DNA of 64,000 nucleotides from Typhlomys cinereus (GCA_023101885.1 JALPQD010000004.1:8895421-8959420), one strand, 5' to 3'; positions 12,175 to 24,790 are shown, counted from the first letter of the stretch. A program made the numbers and translations. The notes: generated by a model from the letters alone, not told the origin.

Positions 12175-12785
12175 TAGCTCATGTCCCCTTTTGTAGGTTG
12201 AAATGTGCTCCCTTAAAAGATACTTTAAAGTCCTAATTCCCAATGCCTATGGAAGTGACCTTATTTGGAAATAAAATATTGGTGAAGATTCACAAAGGCA
12301 GTGAAGATGGAGTTGCTTAAGCCTGCCTATGATTTTATCACTGAAGAGACTGAGGGAGGAGGATCGTCATTAGTTCAAGGGAGCCTGCGTTAGTGAAGCT
12401 GTACTTGGCTACACAATGAGACCTTATGTGAAGACCAATAAACAAACAAGGAACAAGTAGATGAAGTCATACCTACTAGAATAGACCTTTGATCCAATAT
12501 AACTGGCATGCTTACAAGGAGACATGAAACATAGAGACAGATATTGTGAGGGAAGGTTGTCATGGGACCAGAGTCAGAGACTCAAGTGCTGTGGACACGA
12601 ATCAAGCTATGCTGTGGCAAACTGCCCAAGGTAGAAAAGGGAGGTATCCACTGTAGGTTTCAGTGGGAGCATAGCCTACAATCTTCTTGATTTTGGAGTT
12701 TAGAACCTGAGACAATTCATTTCTTTTATTTAAAGCACTTGACTTATGATGATTTGTTATAGTAGTCCTAGGAAACCAGTGCAAT
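12175..12785 (+). repeat. Ancient LTR-like interspersed repeat with B1 insertion
   Basis: Recognisable words are gttgaaatgtgctccc, gaccttatttggaaata, gatccaatataactggcatgcttacaag and, at the end, tttgttatagtagtcctag. The order fits a known old mammalian LTR-type repeat (family name not assigned). A B1-like piece interrupts it at about 12325-12445. Confidence 0.5.
12325..12445 (+). mobile_element. B1 SINE, diverged
   Basis: Words gagggaggaggatcgtcattagttcaagg and tggctacacaatgagacc match the B1 (7SL-derived) right part. Poorly preserved. Confidence 0.55.
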
Positions 12786-13186
12786 CTCCTATCCCCACCT
12801 TCAAAACAGTGATGAGCCAAGTTCTCACATCACATTTCCCTCCTCCTTCTGTGTCCACAATTCTCTCTATGACCATCTGGGAAAGTTTGTCCCTGTTAAG
12901 GGCTCAGGTGGTTTCACTGGGCCTGCTTGAATAATTTAGGAAAATCTCTTCTGTTTTTTTAGATTCTCACCCTTACAACATCTGAAAGATGGAAAATGAC
13001 TTGTCATATAGTTTAGGGTTTTGGTGAAACTACCTTGGAGGGTGTGGTTAATTGTTTGACTAGCACAGCTTTCATATTCCAAATCCTTATGAAAAAATTT
13101 TAAAAACTGACAAAATAAATGATAAATGCTATTTTTCAAAGACTCTCAGAGTGTGTTAAATGAGTATTTTAAAATAACTTTCTGGG

Positions 13187-13380
13187 GCCAGTGAGATTGC
13201 ACAGAAGGTAAGGTGCCTGATCACAAACCTGGCATCCAACTTTGATCTCTGGATGCCCATGTGTTGGAAGGAGAGACTCAACTACTGAAACTTGACTCTT
13301 GATATACAGAAATATGCCATGACGTGTATATTCTCTCTCTTTCTCTCTCAAATAAATAAAATTAAAAAATTAAAAATCTT
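13187..13380 (+). mobile_element. B2/B3-like SINE
   Basis: A tRNA-like head (ggggccagtgagattgcacag), a body with ggaaggagagactcaactactgaa, a TC-rich part, and an AT tail with aaataaataaaatt. Confidence 0.65.
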
Positions 13381-13738
13381 TCCCATAAACCATAATTATT
13401 GCTTACAAGTCTTAGTCAGGACTTTCTTTGTTGACTTGTTAGTATATATGAACATTAAGTTTAATCACTGTTCTTTAGTTTACTTGTTAGTGTATATTAT
13501 ATATATAAAAATGTTAAGTTTTGTTTTGTTTGACTAATAATAAATTCTATATGCTTCTTTATGTGTAAACTATAAAGTTCAGTATTTATGGGATGCTTCT
13601 TTGTAAATCTGATGCACTTTGGCAGAAACACTACTCTGAAACAACTTTGGTTTTGGTAAAGATCACATTGATTTACTTCAGTTGACATATAATTGCAAAT
13701 ATCATATTTTGTTTTTTTATAAAAATGCCTTATTTATG

Positions 13739-14445
13739 GGGCTGGAGAGATGGCTCAGGCATTAAGACTCTGTCACACAAGCAGAAGGTCCTAAGTTCAG
13801 ATCCCAGATGCCACATAAAAAAATGCCAGTGGACTGCACTTCTGGCCCTGGTAGGTGGAGCCTGGGAAATCCCAGAGTGAAGTAAGAAGGTAGAAGCAAT
13901 CCAGAATTGTTGCCAAATCCCTGCTGGGCCAGCCAGGGAAAGGAGGGGGAAATTTGGCTGGAGCCTGGGGGCTCGAGGTGATGGGGCGTGTGGTGCGGAG
14001 TCACCACAGACCCCGGAGTCAGGCAAGGAGCAGACAGAGGACGAGTTTTCTGCAGACTCAATTTATTTAAGGAAGTGTTTGGGCTTATAGGTCAGGGGCT
14101 CAATCAGGTATTGCTATCTCTTGGCTCCGGAGACAGCCACCAATCGTTTATCTGTTTACTAGGTGTCCATTGCAGGGGCAGGTTAGATGGCCGCTTCCCA
14201 TTGGTTGTTCATCCCTCCGCCTGCATGGTCCTCTATTGGGACATGTCCCAATTTGTGCAGGCTTGTCAGTGGCCGAGACCTTCTGACCTCCTGGGTTCGG
14301 GAGCCGGTCTAGGGCCTCCCTGAATCGATAATGCCTCACAGAAATGATTCCTGAAGTCACCCTTGGCCCCTCACAGGGACACACAATGCCCCCCCCTTCT
14401 CTCTCACATACACACATTAAATAAATAAATAAAATATTAAAAAAT
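13739..14445 (+). mobile_element. tRNA-headed SINE split by a solo LTR
   Basis: Head ggggctggagagatggctcagg at 13739. The body runs to 13907, is interrupted by the LTR 13908-14338, and resumes gaaatgattcctgaagtcaccc to the aaataaataaataaaa tail at about 14440. It is the clearest plus-strand copy of the common SINE family. Confidence 0.85.
13908..14338 (-). mobile_element. Solo LTR, probably ERVK-like (class II)
   Basis: A 431-bp segment bounded by TG...CA (TGTTGCC at left, GCCTCA at right, plus-strand view). Flanking six-base copies CAGAAT (13902-13907) and CAGAAA (14339-14344) look like a target duplication with one change. On the minus strand an AATAAA lies at 14067-14062, followed by a CT-rich segment as in a U5 region. 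No internal retroviral sequence remains, so only the recombined LTR is left. It could carry promoter activity; nothing here shows it does. Confidence 0.75.
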
Positions 14446-14764
14446 GCTTAAGAAAGAGAAAGAGAGAAAACAGAGAGACACAGAAAGAACATGCATATCA
14501 TGATTCAAGTAGGGAGGTCAGAGAACAACTTTGAGAAGTCTATTCTCTCCTTCCACCACTTGGACTGAGCTCCAGCTGCCAGACTTACTGCACAAATGTG
14601 TTTATTAGCTAAGCCATCTTGCAGGCTCTTAGATTATCTTTCAGAAATGCTTTTTAACATTGTGAGTGGTCTTCTGTGTCAGGTTAATGGGATGGAAGAA
14701 ACGAAAACCATCAGCTGTCCAAGTCTTAGTTCTCATAGAGTTTCTGAAGAAATGAGAAGGACAT

Positions 14765-15800
14765 TTTTTAAAATTTTTTAAAATTTTTTTCTGCTCATAC
14801 AAACATAATAGGAACCCCTGTCCCATCCCTCCCTCCACCCCTCTCTGGACTTCCCTGTTCCCTCCCCGCTTTTCCCCTTCCTTTCCCTCCTCCCTCCCTT
14901 TCTCCCAGTGCCTCCTCCCCACATCTCTGAAGCATCCTTTAATGAGTATATCAAACTTTCCTCTGGGTCCTCCTCTCTGATGAGGTGTAAGGACTCAGTG
15001 GCATTTCCTAGAACTCTTTCTTGTGTTCCCCTTAAGCATAGGAACACTATTGTGACTGTTAATCCCTTGCTTCTAAGGATCCTAGTGCCTTTAGTCCATG
15101 CTATAATTTGAGGGATCAACGATATGTTGGTCATTGTGCAGATCATGCAGAGTCCTGTTATAATTGCTTTGGCCCTAACTTGTGTGGAGTATCTTACATA
15201 TCATGACTCCTCCCATCCTTGTGCTCTTACAATCTTACCGTCCCCGTCTTCTGCAAATTTCCCTAAGCTTCAGGATGGGAAGAGATTAGACAGGCCTGAT
15301 TCCAGGTGGTTGTTATAGAATCTCTGATGTTCTGAATTATGGTTTGTTGATGATTTTTTTTTCAGTTTTTAAAACTTTTTTTTATTATTTATTCAATTGT
15401 GCGTGTATGTGCGTGTTCATATGTGTGTGTGTGTGTGTGTGTGTAGAACCACGGATGAATTCGGGAACAACCATGGACTCCTTCACCTCCTCCTTGTTTA
15501 CTCTGCCCCGGGATTCACAGGCTCCGCCCTACCAGGACCAGAAATGCAGGCCGCCCCCGCTTCCGCCTGGCGTCTATACGTGGGGTCTAGGATCCGAACT
15601 CAGGACCTTCCATCTGCAAGGCAGAGGCTTAACCCCTGAGCCACCTCTCCAGCCCCTTCTTTCAGTTTTGCTGTTCCTGCAATGCCCTTGGTTCCATCCT
15701 GATGGGTATTGAATATCACCCCCTGGCCAGAGATAGAAACCTGTTAAATTAGTCTTGTTATAAGAGTCTATTCAAGTAGGAGATCGCGGTGAGAGAGGAG
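14765..15800 (-). mobile_element. L1 3' UTR, minus strand, split by a SINE
   Basis: The same 3' UTR type as 1840-2650 (aggaacactattgtgactgttaatccc is shared). The SINE 15370-15659 sits inside. The A-tail is seen as T-rich sequence at 14765-14790. Confidence 0.8.
15370..15659 (-). mobile_element. tRNA-headed SINE (young-looking subfamily)
   Basis: Flanked by TTTCAGTTTT at 15360-15369 and 15660-15669. Contains (TG)n at 15419-15444. Very close to the copy at 44265-44535, sharing gtctatacgtggggtctagg. Confidence 0.85.
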
Positions 15801-17506
15801 TGAGAAGGACTTTCTAATGAGTTCTTGCACCTTTGGGAAAAAACGTGCTATAGCCTCATTTGAAAAGTGACATGTCTTAAACAATTTATGGAGCAGTAGA
15901 GACAACATGTTTCAGAACCTGTTAAATGATTTTAAAAGTGCAGAACACACATGGATCAAAGATGCATGGTAAGTGTTGGAATATAATCAGTTCAGAAAAT
16001 GTAAGCATGCTAAAAAAAACAAGTTGCAGAACTCTCTTGGTTTAGATACATAATTTTAAGACAGGTATACAACTACATTGATAGTTAAAACACAAAATTA
16101 TAATTTTACATAATTTCTAAAATTCATTTTTTAATCAATTTTGCAATCATTTTTACCTAATCCTCAGGTTTTCTCTGTCTTTTAATAGAAAGTTGGAGTT
16201 GATTGCTACTCTGGTTTATAAGTTATCTTTATAGGCATGATTTCTTTCAAGACTTATAGGAAGCTATTAGATGGAGTCAGGGCCAAGAGAGAGAAAGCTA
16301 TACTCCCATAATAGATGTCTTAGCTTGCAGTGTGATTTAAAAGGGTGAGTGGGTAATCAGATGCCTTTGTGGCCCAGAGATTGACTCCAAAGGTACAGCA
16401 CCATACAGTCACAAGTCATTCACGAAACCATCATCAATGCTCAAAAGAAACTCGAAGGAGGTGGGTGTTTTCAGATTGTGGATGAGATCTATGGCATAAG
16501 CAGAATTGTTTGATTTTATTATCAACAACAAGAAAGAACTTGTCTAAACTTTTGAGGACTTGGTTGATATCCTTCTTCTAGTTTGTTTTTGTTGTAAAAC
16601 AAATATGAGGACCAAGCTAGACACATAACACAGATAAAAACAAATTTGAAACAGGCACCAGAAAGCAGCTTTTTCTCCTACCCTGCAAACCATCTGTGTG
16701 TTGTGAGGCCAAGAAGACAAGGGAGGTAGATGAAGCTGCCAGGTTGCTGGAGGAATAGTTAATGGACAAACCTGGCATTTCACATGCAAATTTGTCTTGT
16801 GGCACCGAATGCGTTTATTCTTTCAAAAATGTCTTGTGTAATTATTTATCCCACACGATGCTTCACATATGGCATATCCTCCGTTAGCCCAGGGAACAGT
16901 TTAGCAATACACTGTGGGAAAATCGAAGCATGACAGCATGGAAAGAAACCCAATTAACCAAGGTTCCAGACACAAGGCTACAGTGTTAGATTTATCTTTC
17001 GTACTTAGCTTGGCTACTGCCACCCTATAGGCTATTGGACTTGATTCTCAGGGCTCATGAAAGGTTCTTTTCTTTCTGGTCTCCTTAGACCTTTGTGAGG
17101 TCTAACTCTTGGGCAAGGTAGACTCCACCTTCCTCCAGAATGTGCTCCAGTATAGAGAAGCTTGGCTGTGGTTTCTCTTTGTTGGGACTGAGCCCAGTGC
17201 AGCCCTGTTCAACTCCATCCTGACAAATGACAGCCAAGGAAGATGCATGAAATAGTGAATAAAAGCAGTCAGGCTTCTGTGAACTGTGGGTCTAGTCTTG
17301 TTTTAATTACTCATGGTAACAGGGGACATAGGAGATGAGCCTGGGGGATACTCAGAGTTGGGTCCCCTCAACCAGCTGAGGGTCAGGTGCATGTCCTTGT
17401 ATTCTAGGGAATAAGCTTGGTGCATCTGGAAAGCCCTTCACAATGATCCTAGAGTAAGGTATATGCTAATTAAAGCCTTTTGGATGTAAGCCACAACACT
17501 GACAAT
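15801..17506. other. Intergenic DNA, no gene seen
   Basis: No exon or RNA gene is recognised. Around 17160-17400 the words aataaaagcagtcaggcttctgtg resemble an LTR polyadenylation region, but ends could not be defined. A short minus frame at 16544-16789 has no recognisable similarity. Confidence 0.4.
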
Positions 17507-17522
17507 AAAAATAATTGATTGT

Positions 17523-17669
17523 AGGATTGGAGAGATGGCTCGGCAGGCTCTTGCTGCATGTGCCTGAGGCTCAAGTTTGATCCCTGGAGCCCACATGGTA
17601 GAAGGAGAGAACTGACTCCTGAAAATTGTCCTCTGACCACTACATACACTAAATAAAAAAATAAAAATT
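17523..17669 (+). mobile_element. B3/B2-like SINE
   Basis: Head ggattggagagatggctcgg, body gaaggagagaactgactcctgaaaattgtcc, tail of A with single T. Flanked on both sides by AAAAATAATTGATTGT (17507-17522 and 17670-17685). Confidence 0.85.
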
Positions 17670-17685
17670 AAAAATAATTGATTGT

Positions 17686-18162
17686 CACATAGAACTAGGC
17701 CAGCCTAATCTCTCCCCATCCTGGAGCTCAGGGACATTTGCGGAAGAGGGGGCGGTAAGATTGTAAGAGCAAAAGGATGGGAGGAGCAACGATTTGCAAG
17801 ATTCTCAACAATAGTTGGGGCCAAAGCAATCATAATGGGACTTTGCATGCCCTGCGCAATGTCCAGTGCACTGTTGCCCTCATAAAGTCTAGCATCTGTT
17901 AAGGGCACCGAGACCCCTGGAGGCAAGGGATTGACAGCCATAGTAGTGATCTTATGCTTAAGGGGAACAAGAGAAAGGGCTTATGGAAATGCCACTGGGT
18001 CCTTATATGTCATCGGAGAGGAGGACCCAGTGGAGAGTTAGGCGTACACAATAAAGGACTCTTTGGGAATTGGGGGGGAGGCACTGGGGGAAGGGGAGGG
18101 GGAGGAGGGGGGAGGGAGGGAACTGGTAAAAAATTTTAAAATGTATAATTAAATTTTTAATA
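17686..18162 (+). mobile_element. L1 3' UTR fragment (5'-truncated)
   Basis: Matches the complement of the 1840-2400 and 14780-15290 UTRs. Ends in a G-rich tract and an A/T-rich tail, followed by a third copy of AAAAATAATTGATTGT at 18163-18178. Confidence 0.8.
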
Positions 18163-18178
18163 AAAAATAATTGATTGT

Positions 18179-19254
18179 AAAGATATAGCGTAGGGTGTAG
18201 AATTTTGGGAAAACTAGAGATCTAGTCTGGCAAGGAAGATAAGTCTCTAATAAGATCTGGACTTTGGGGTCTCACTCAGTTTGATTGAGATGATGTTATC
18301 CATTCTTGTCTTATTTTACTCAAAATTCAAGTTCTGTGGCTAGTGTATCTAATCCAATTCAGTAAGTAGAAACCCTCGAACCACTAACATGACTCCAACA
18401 TATGTGCTGGGATCTGACTGTGCAATTTGTTCCAAGTTATTTCATGTGCAAAACAATGACTTTCAGGCTGCATCTTACCCAGAGTAACTCCATATTAGAA
18501 GCTCTTTTGATTTCATATCAAGTGCAAATACAGAGCAGGTTGTTTCTGCATTTGTTGTGGCCCTAAATACTACCATCACCTGTCCAGCACTACCCATGAG
18601 ACGCAGACTGAGAAATAACTTTTTCCTAAAAGTAAAGCTATATCCCACAAATTTATCAAAGTACATTGGGGCCATGTGAGCACACCAGGGTCTTAAAAAG
18701 CCAGAGGATTTACTTAGTGAACATGCTAGACCAGCAGATGGGCGTGGCACTCTCACTTGGACACCATAAAGAGTGTAATGCTACTCTGGGGGTGAGAGCC
18801 CACTAACTTTTCATCATCCCACCCAATCTGTGCACCAAGGGACTGACAAATGTGCCCCATTTGAATTGCTGCCCATATGTTTGTCTATCTGGATGTGATC
18901 TTAAACTCCATCTGTGCAGCCTGGAACAACTCTTCTGAGTCTCCGAAGCAGCTTTGTGTACTTCCAGAAGCTCTCTGACAAATTGGCTAATATCTTTTGT
19001 AGTCATTCTGTAACTTACACATATCTACACACAGAAAAATATATAGATTAAATATGCAATGTTAATATGCAATGTGTGATGTCAGAATTAACAATAGTAG
19101 TTAAGATTAGAATAAAGGAATCCATGTTTGCTAAGGAGCAGTTGTCAAGGGAAATCCAGAATACCTGGGATATTATGTCCAATGAAACCAACATTAATTG
19201 TTAATACATTATTTTTCAGTAAATTCTGACACAAAATGTCTGATAATATAGTAG
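18179..19254. other. Intergenic DNA, no gene seen
   Basis: Short minus-strand frames (18475-18756, 18803-19006) have no recognisable domain, splice context or family. Confidence 0.4.
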
Positions 19255-19655
19255 CAGTCTTACATAATTTTCTGTTGCCATGACAAAATGCCTGATGAAA
19301 GCAGGTTAAGGAAGGAAGGTTTATTGTGGTTCACAATTTGGTACAGTCCATCCTGGTAGAGAATTTAAGGCAGCAGGAGACTGAAGCATTTGGCAGCATC
19401 ACATGCACAACCTGGAAGCAGAGTCAGGAATTGCTGGTGCTTAGCAAGCTTTCTCCTTTTTAACCAGTCTAGGGATAAAGCCCAAGGAATGGTACTGTCC
19501 ACTATCAGGATGGATCTTCCACCTCAATGAACCTGATCGACACAACCTTTCAAGCATTCCCATAAGTTAAATAACCCTTCATGAGTGTGTCTGGAGGCTG
19601 GTTTCCTAGGTGATTCCTTTCAAATTAACCCTGAGCACTAACCACCACACGAAGC
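19255..19655. repeat. Interspersed repeat, probable MaLR/ERVL-like
   Basis: Begins ctgttgccatgacaaaatgcctgatgaaagc and contains tttattgtggttcacaattt, a common rodent repeat type. Family name not assigned. Confidence 0.5.
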
Positions 19656-21910
19656 ATAGTCGTGATAGTATACAGTGGTGGTTGGTAGTTATCCAAAGTG
19701 AAATTGTTCCGCTACCAAAAAGAGCTGAGAAAGGATACCAGAAATGCAAACCAAACAACAAACAAAAACCCATGAAATAGCAAATTCTCTCCAAACTGAA
19801 ACTGTCAGAACTTAACATATCTAGACTAATAACACAAGGTCTATGAGTGCTGGCACCCACTGATCCTAATTCAACTTGCTTTATTTATTCATTTTTGCCT
19901 TAAGGACCATTTTCTGCTGCTCTGCAAGCTATGTCTCAGGTCAAATTATAGGTTAGGCTCATGGGCTGTTTATTCCATATCTGATTAAAATAAAGAGACT
20001 AAAGGAAAATATGAAGATTGGAGGGTGTGGGGAGTAGAGAGGAGGGAAAGAAGAGCTGATTTCATTAGTAAATGCTTCCCTAATATTTTTCTGGAATATT
20101 CTAGCTAGGTATCTGGGACATCTCATTTTTGACTTTATTATTATTTCCTCATCTAACCTTTGGTCTCTAGATTTAGTTACAGACCACTGTTTGGCTCACA
20201 GCTCTCTTGTCTTCATGAATTTTTCAACCTGTATCAACCAAATTCACCAGTTATGAACTCTAGGATAGCATTCAAGGATTACATTTCTTATACCTTGGCC
20301 CTTCACTACTCAACAAAAGTACTCCCCCCTAATTTTTTATTCTTATGCCCTAATGGTGCTTAATTATGGGACCAGTGTGATGTTTTGATAATGTATACAA
20401 TGAATAATGATAAGTTTTGAGAAGTTAGCATATCCATTACATCAAATGTTTATGCTTTTTTTCGTGGTGAGAAATCATCTCACTTTCTGTCCTCCATGGC
20501 ACCATGACTCAAGTCCCACTGGCTTATCTCTACCTTAGTTCCAATCTACCATCCACACAGTGACTTCTAACATTTGTTCACATACTTTGTCTTCTTGGTG
20601 GTCTGTGCCATGTATCTAAATTGACCTCTGTTCACAGTGTAGCTCAGTCCTGGTGCCAAGAGGTTTAGCAGAATGACTGGGACAATGTCTTTTTGGGTTG
20701 AGTTCTGAATAGTAGTCCCCAGCCATGGGTCCAGCTTTGGAGCCTGCCTTAGGGCTCGTGTTCATGCATGCAGTCCTGAGTCTCAAATCCATCAGAAGCA
20801 GCAGATTCTCTAAGTTTAGGGAAGCTGGGGACAGGAAAAGTGGGAGACAGAGGACGCCTTGGGGCAACATCTAGGCTACTGGCATGCCCATCAGCCTGCA
20901 TTTTTGGACACAACTCTCAGGAACCGATTGGTTGTTCACAGTTTCTACTGTTGTTTTATTAATGGAACTTGCACATGAGGCAGCAGTTGTCCAAGGAAAG
21001 CAGTTCATGTGAACTTGCTCTACAGTTTCCTCTAAAAATCATGCAAAGTGTTTTCCTGTTTTACTTTGGAAAATGTCTACACTACATCCTGACATTTAAT
21101 ATCTGTGGTCTTAATGGGGGTGACTAATGTGAGCAGTAGGTTCTTGGCTATTTTGAAAGAAAGCCAACTTAATCTAGTAATATCTTTTTTAGGCTCACAA
21201 GAAAAGGAGGGAAAGACAATTAAGCAACACAAGCAACTAGTGTACTTTTCTCAAGTATTCTTAGCAAAAGAAATGCATATGTGTGTGTTTAAAATATGAA
21301 GGTCTGGTTTAAATAAAATGCTTAACCCTTTGAAAGTCAGGGCTTTAATATGGATTTAAGATGTATGGGATTTGGGTGGGGTCTGCTATATATTGGCCAA
21401 TACTTTTTTTTTTAATGCACACAAATCTCTGGTTTATGAGAGGTTGGGAGCAGTTACACTGAGGGCGGGGCAGGCGAAACAAAAAGCAGTGTTTAAATCG
21501 TGCTTGGAAAACATATTTTGGATTCAGAAGGAGCCAAAACCATGGGAACTAGCCTATATCTTGAGGGCTTAAATGAGATCCAAATAGACTTACCATGTAG
21601 TGGAAGAATGAATAGCACCAGACAGCCGCCAAAGAACCAGAGGTTTGGACTCCCTTGTGGAGAAACTGGCAGTGTGGTGAACTCTTACAGATCCAGGCCT
21701 CAGTTTCCCTACCTATAAATATGCCTGTGTTTCTAGCTATCACTTTCATGGCACTAAATCATCCCAATAGGGATTACTGGGTATGTATGGGCTCCTTATT
21801 CCGTTTCTTGGGGATTTTGTAGGTAGGTATGACGGCTCTGTTTGTGCTTGTGACTAGCTCAGATTTTTAAGTATGAGTATTGGGATGATTGTAAGCATGC
21901 AACATTAGGG
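19656..21910. other. Intergenic DNA, no gene seen
   Basis: No exon or RNA gene recognised. A 40-bp block at 19913-19952 recurs at 33516-33555. Confidence 0.4.
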
Positions 21911-21919
21911 CTTCTTTTG

Positions 21920-21998
<79 letters not shown>

Positions 21999-22224
21999 CA
22001 CTGGAGCATGTGTACTTGTGGAGGCCTAAAGATAACATCAGAAATCATCCTTGGTTGCTCTACTTCCTTTTGTTTTGCTTTGGAGTTTCTCAGGCTCTGC
22101 CTTTCATTTTTGTTCAACCACTGCCATTTTGGCCTGACATTTTTTAGGTAGGATCTGGGGATCTGAATTCAGGTCCTTTAGCTTGCAAAGCAAAGGCTTT
22201 AACTTCTGGGTCATCTCCCCAGTT
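21911..22224 (-). mobile_element. tRNA-headed SINE with (TG)n(GA)n tail
   Basis: Flanked by CAACATTAGGG at 21900-21910 and 22225-22235 (perfect 11 bp). The tail is a (TG)n tract then (AG)n, at 21923-21996. Confidence 0.85.
21923..21996. repeat. (TG)n(AG)n compound microsatellite
   Basis: About 16 TG followed by about 20 GA/AG units, within the tail of the SINE. Confidence 0.95.
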
Positions 22225-22879
22225 CAACATTAGGGTGTCTGAGATCTTGTAGAAGACAGGTGACTGAGGAGACTTGTGCATTTGATTGTTTTTCTCTAGA
22301 TGTGATAATATAAATTGGTGGAAATAGCTTCACAGCCATCCTTATAAGGGATATGGGGGCTTGTTGATTCTCTAATGGTGGTCATCATACTAGGGCAGAG
22401 GTTGAGGAGGAACAAGGTGACCTACCTGATGGTACTTGCTCTCTGCTGGGTCCTCTGTTAATAGCAAGCTTGTCCTATTACATTCAATCCTCTCAGTCAC
22501 ACCGTAAGCAAATGATCAAGTCATGGGAGAAGTTAAGGTACAGAGCTGTCCTGTAACTTGTTTAAGGAAATGGAATTGAACTGCATTTTTGGTTGATTTC
22601 CAGCTTTTTGAACCTATAAAAATCCCATTATCTCAGGGGTAGAATGACTGAATGAAATGAACTATATGTTGTATAGTCAGATTTCAAATGTAGAGTGTGC
22701 TGAGACTAATGTAGAAAGACACCCTGCTTCCTCTTGGATGGTTCAAGCAAAGTTTCCTGAAATCCTTCTCATTGTTTATTTGATTACAATTGTGTGTGTG
22801 TATCAGTCACCCACATAACATTTGTATCACAAATCAAATTCATTCTCCAGAAAACAAAGCCTAACAGATTGAAAAAAAA

Positions 22880-22881
<2 letters not shown>

Positions 22882-22934
<53 letters not shown>
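22882..22934. repeat. (TG)n microsatellite
   Basis: About 25 TG units with one interruption near the end (gcgtg). It may mark the tail of a decayed SINE. 22236-22881 shows no gene. Confidence 0.95.
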
Positions 22935-22935
<1 letters not shown>

Positions 22936-23150
22936 CTGGGGAACACATGCCACAGAGCATATGAAGTAAGAGGACAACTTTGTGGAGTTTGTTTTCCCAA
23001 CCTTCAGCAAGTTCTGGAGAACTGGATTCAGTTGTCAGGCTTGTGTGGAAAGCGCTTTTACCCATAAGGGGACCTTGCTGGTCCTTTTCCTTTACTCCAC
23101 AGAAAATAAACATTGTATTAAATTCCAATTTTCCAAATTGGCTTGTCTTT

Positions 23151-23423
23151 CTAAAACTTTTTATTTGTGTGTGTGTGTGTGTGTGTATGTGTCTGAGGGC
23201 ATAGTATATCCAGGTGGAGGACTAAGGGTGACTTTGGGAATCATCCTTAATTGCTTCTCCTCCTTTTGTCTTTGCTCTGGGATTTCCCAGGCTCTGCCCA
23301 GCAGAGCAGGAAGTGTAGGCCGTCGAGATTTCTGCTGGCATTTTTATGTGGGACTGGGAATCTGAATTCAGGACCTTCTGCTTGCATGCAGAATCGTAAA
23401 TTCTGAGCCATCTCTCCAGTCCT
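23151..23423 (-). mobile_element. tRNA-headed SINE
   Basis: Flanked by AATTGGCTTGTCTTT (23136-23150) and AATGGGCTTGTCTTT (23424-23438), one mismatch. Contains (TG)n at 23166-23187. Confidence 0.85.
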
Positions 23424-24742
23424 AATGGGCTTGTCTTTAAACAGCAATTGCGATGCTATCAAAGTCCCATGGATTTAGTCTCTTTCCAATGATTTGATAG
23501 CATGAAAGTGGTTGAACAAACTTTGCTGCCCTCTTGTGCACTATTGTAAATTGGAAGTATAAATAAGCCACAAGAAATGGGAAAGAAGTGATTCATTGTA
23601 TTTTGAAGAGAAGGGAGATTCAGATTTCAGTCCATTCTGGAAGAACATTAGCACTTTCCATCTTGTAAGTCAAACACGATCAAATACTGACAATTTTACA
23701 TGCTTCCATTTAATTTATGAACATTTACAAAATTTTCGAGACTCAAATAATCTAATGTTCCACATATATTTTTAGTTGTGTTCCTTACGCTTAACTCCAA
23801 ATATTTATTTTGCAAACTAAGAAGGTAATTTATGCTAACCAACGTCTTAGAGTATTTACCTGGGAAAGATTGCGTGAATGAACTTGTTCAATAACCATAG
23901 GTGATTAAAGGATAGACGACTGAATTCAGTGTACTTTACATTTCCTTGAATCTTCAATGCTCAAGTGAAAACCTGGGCAAATTCCATGTTCTAGGAATCA
24001 ATAGAAACACCAAAGCTTTGACGGTTTTAAAAGCTCTAAATCCAAATATGAGTAAAAAGAGACTTCATGTTATCTGAAGAAGATTTCATTTCTATTTCCG
24101 GGGTTACATTACATTTTTGTCTTCTTCAATCTTTTTTTTTTTTTTTTTTAAATAACCATAGTTGAGGAGATTTCTGAGACAAATGGAATCAAAGTGACAA
24201 AATGGCAGGAAAGGCACTGGCCACCAGGCCTGTGTTCCCTTTCCAGAACCCTTCAATGGAAGGAGAACATTAACTACCACGCATTTGTTGTGTCATGTGT
24301 GCCCCACTTTCAAGATAAAAACGTTTTTTAAAAATCGGTATAGAAAACACCCTTAGTGGTTAGTTCTCAGAAAGACCTAAATGTGGATGCCGGTTCACAA
24401 TGAGACACAATAAAATTAGCAGAGATTTCCCTGAGGATACGCCTGCTGAAAGTTTTTTTAGCACATTCTTCTGTACTAGTACTTTTTTTATTGAAAAAGT
24501 AATTATGTATTACAACAAAAATAAAACTGTGGACTGAAAACAAATGAATGTTATATTGCACCATGATTATAAGTGAGTGAAAACCTGACTAAAAAGATGA
24601 ACATTCTAGAGCAAACTTCATCCTTCTACTTGGATAAGCAAGCATGCCAACAGCCCATTATAACATAATTGTAGAAATGGAAAATCAAATTAAAGTTAAC
24701 ATGTAAGAGCAGCAATTCATGAGCTAACACTTTTCTTAAGGC

Positions 24743-24747
24743 ATACA

Positions 24748-24790
<43 letters not shown>

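Noticed and set aside
13739..13760. tRNA gene
   Set aside because: The tRNA-like text is the SINE head with decayed A and B boxes and a long non-tRNA body. No intact cloverleaf was found anywhere in the window.
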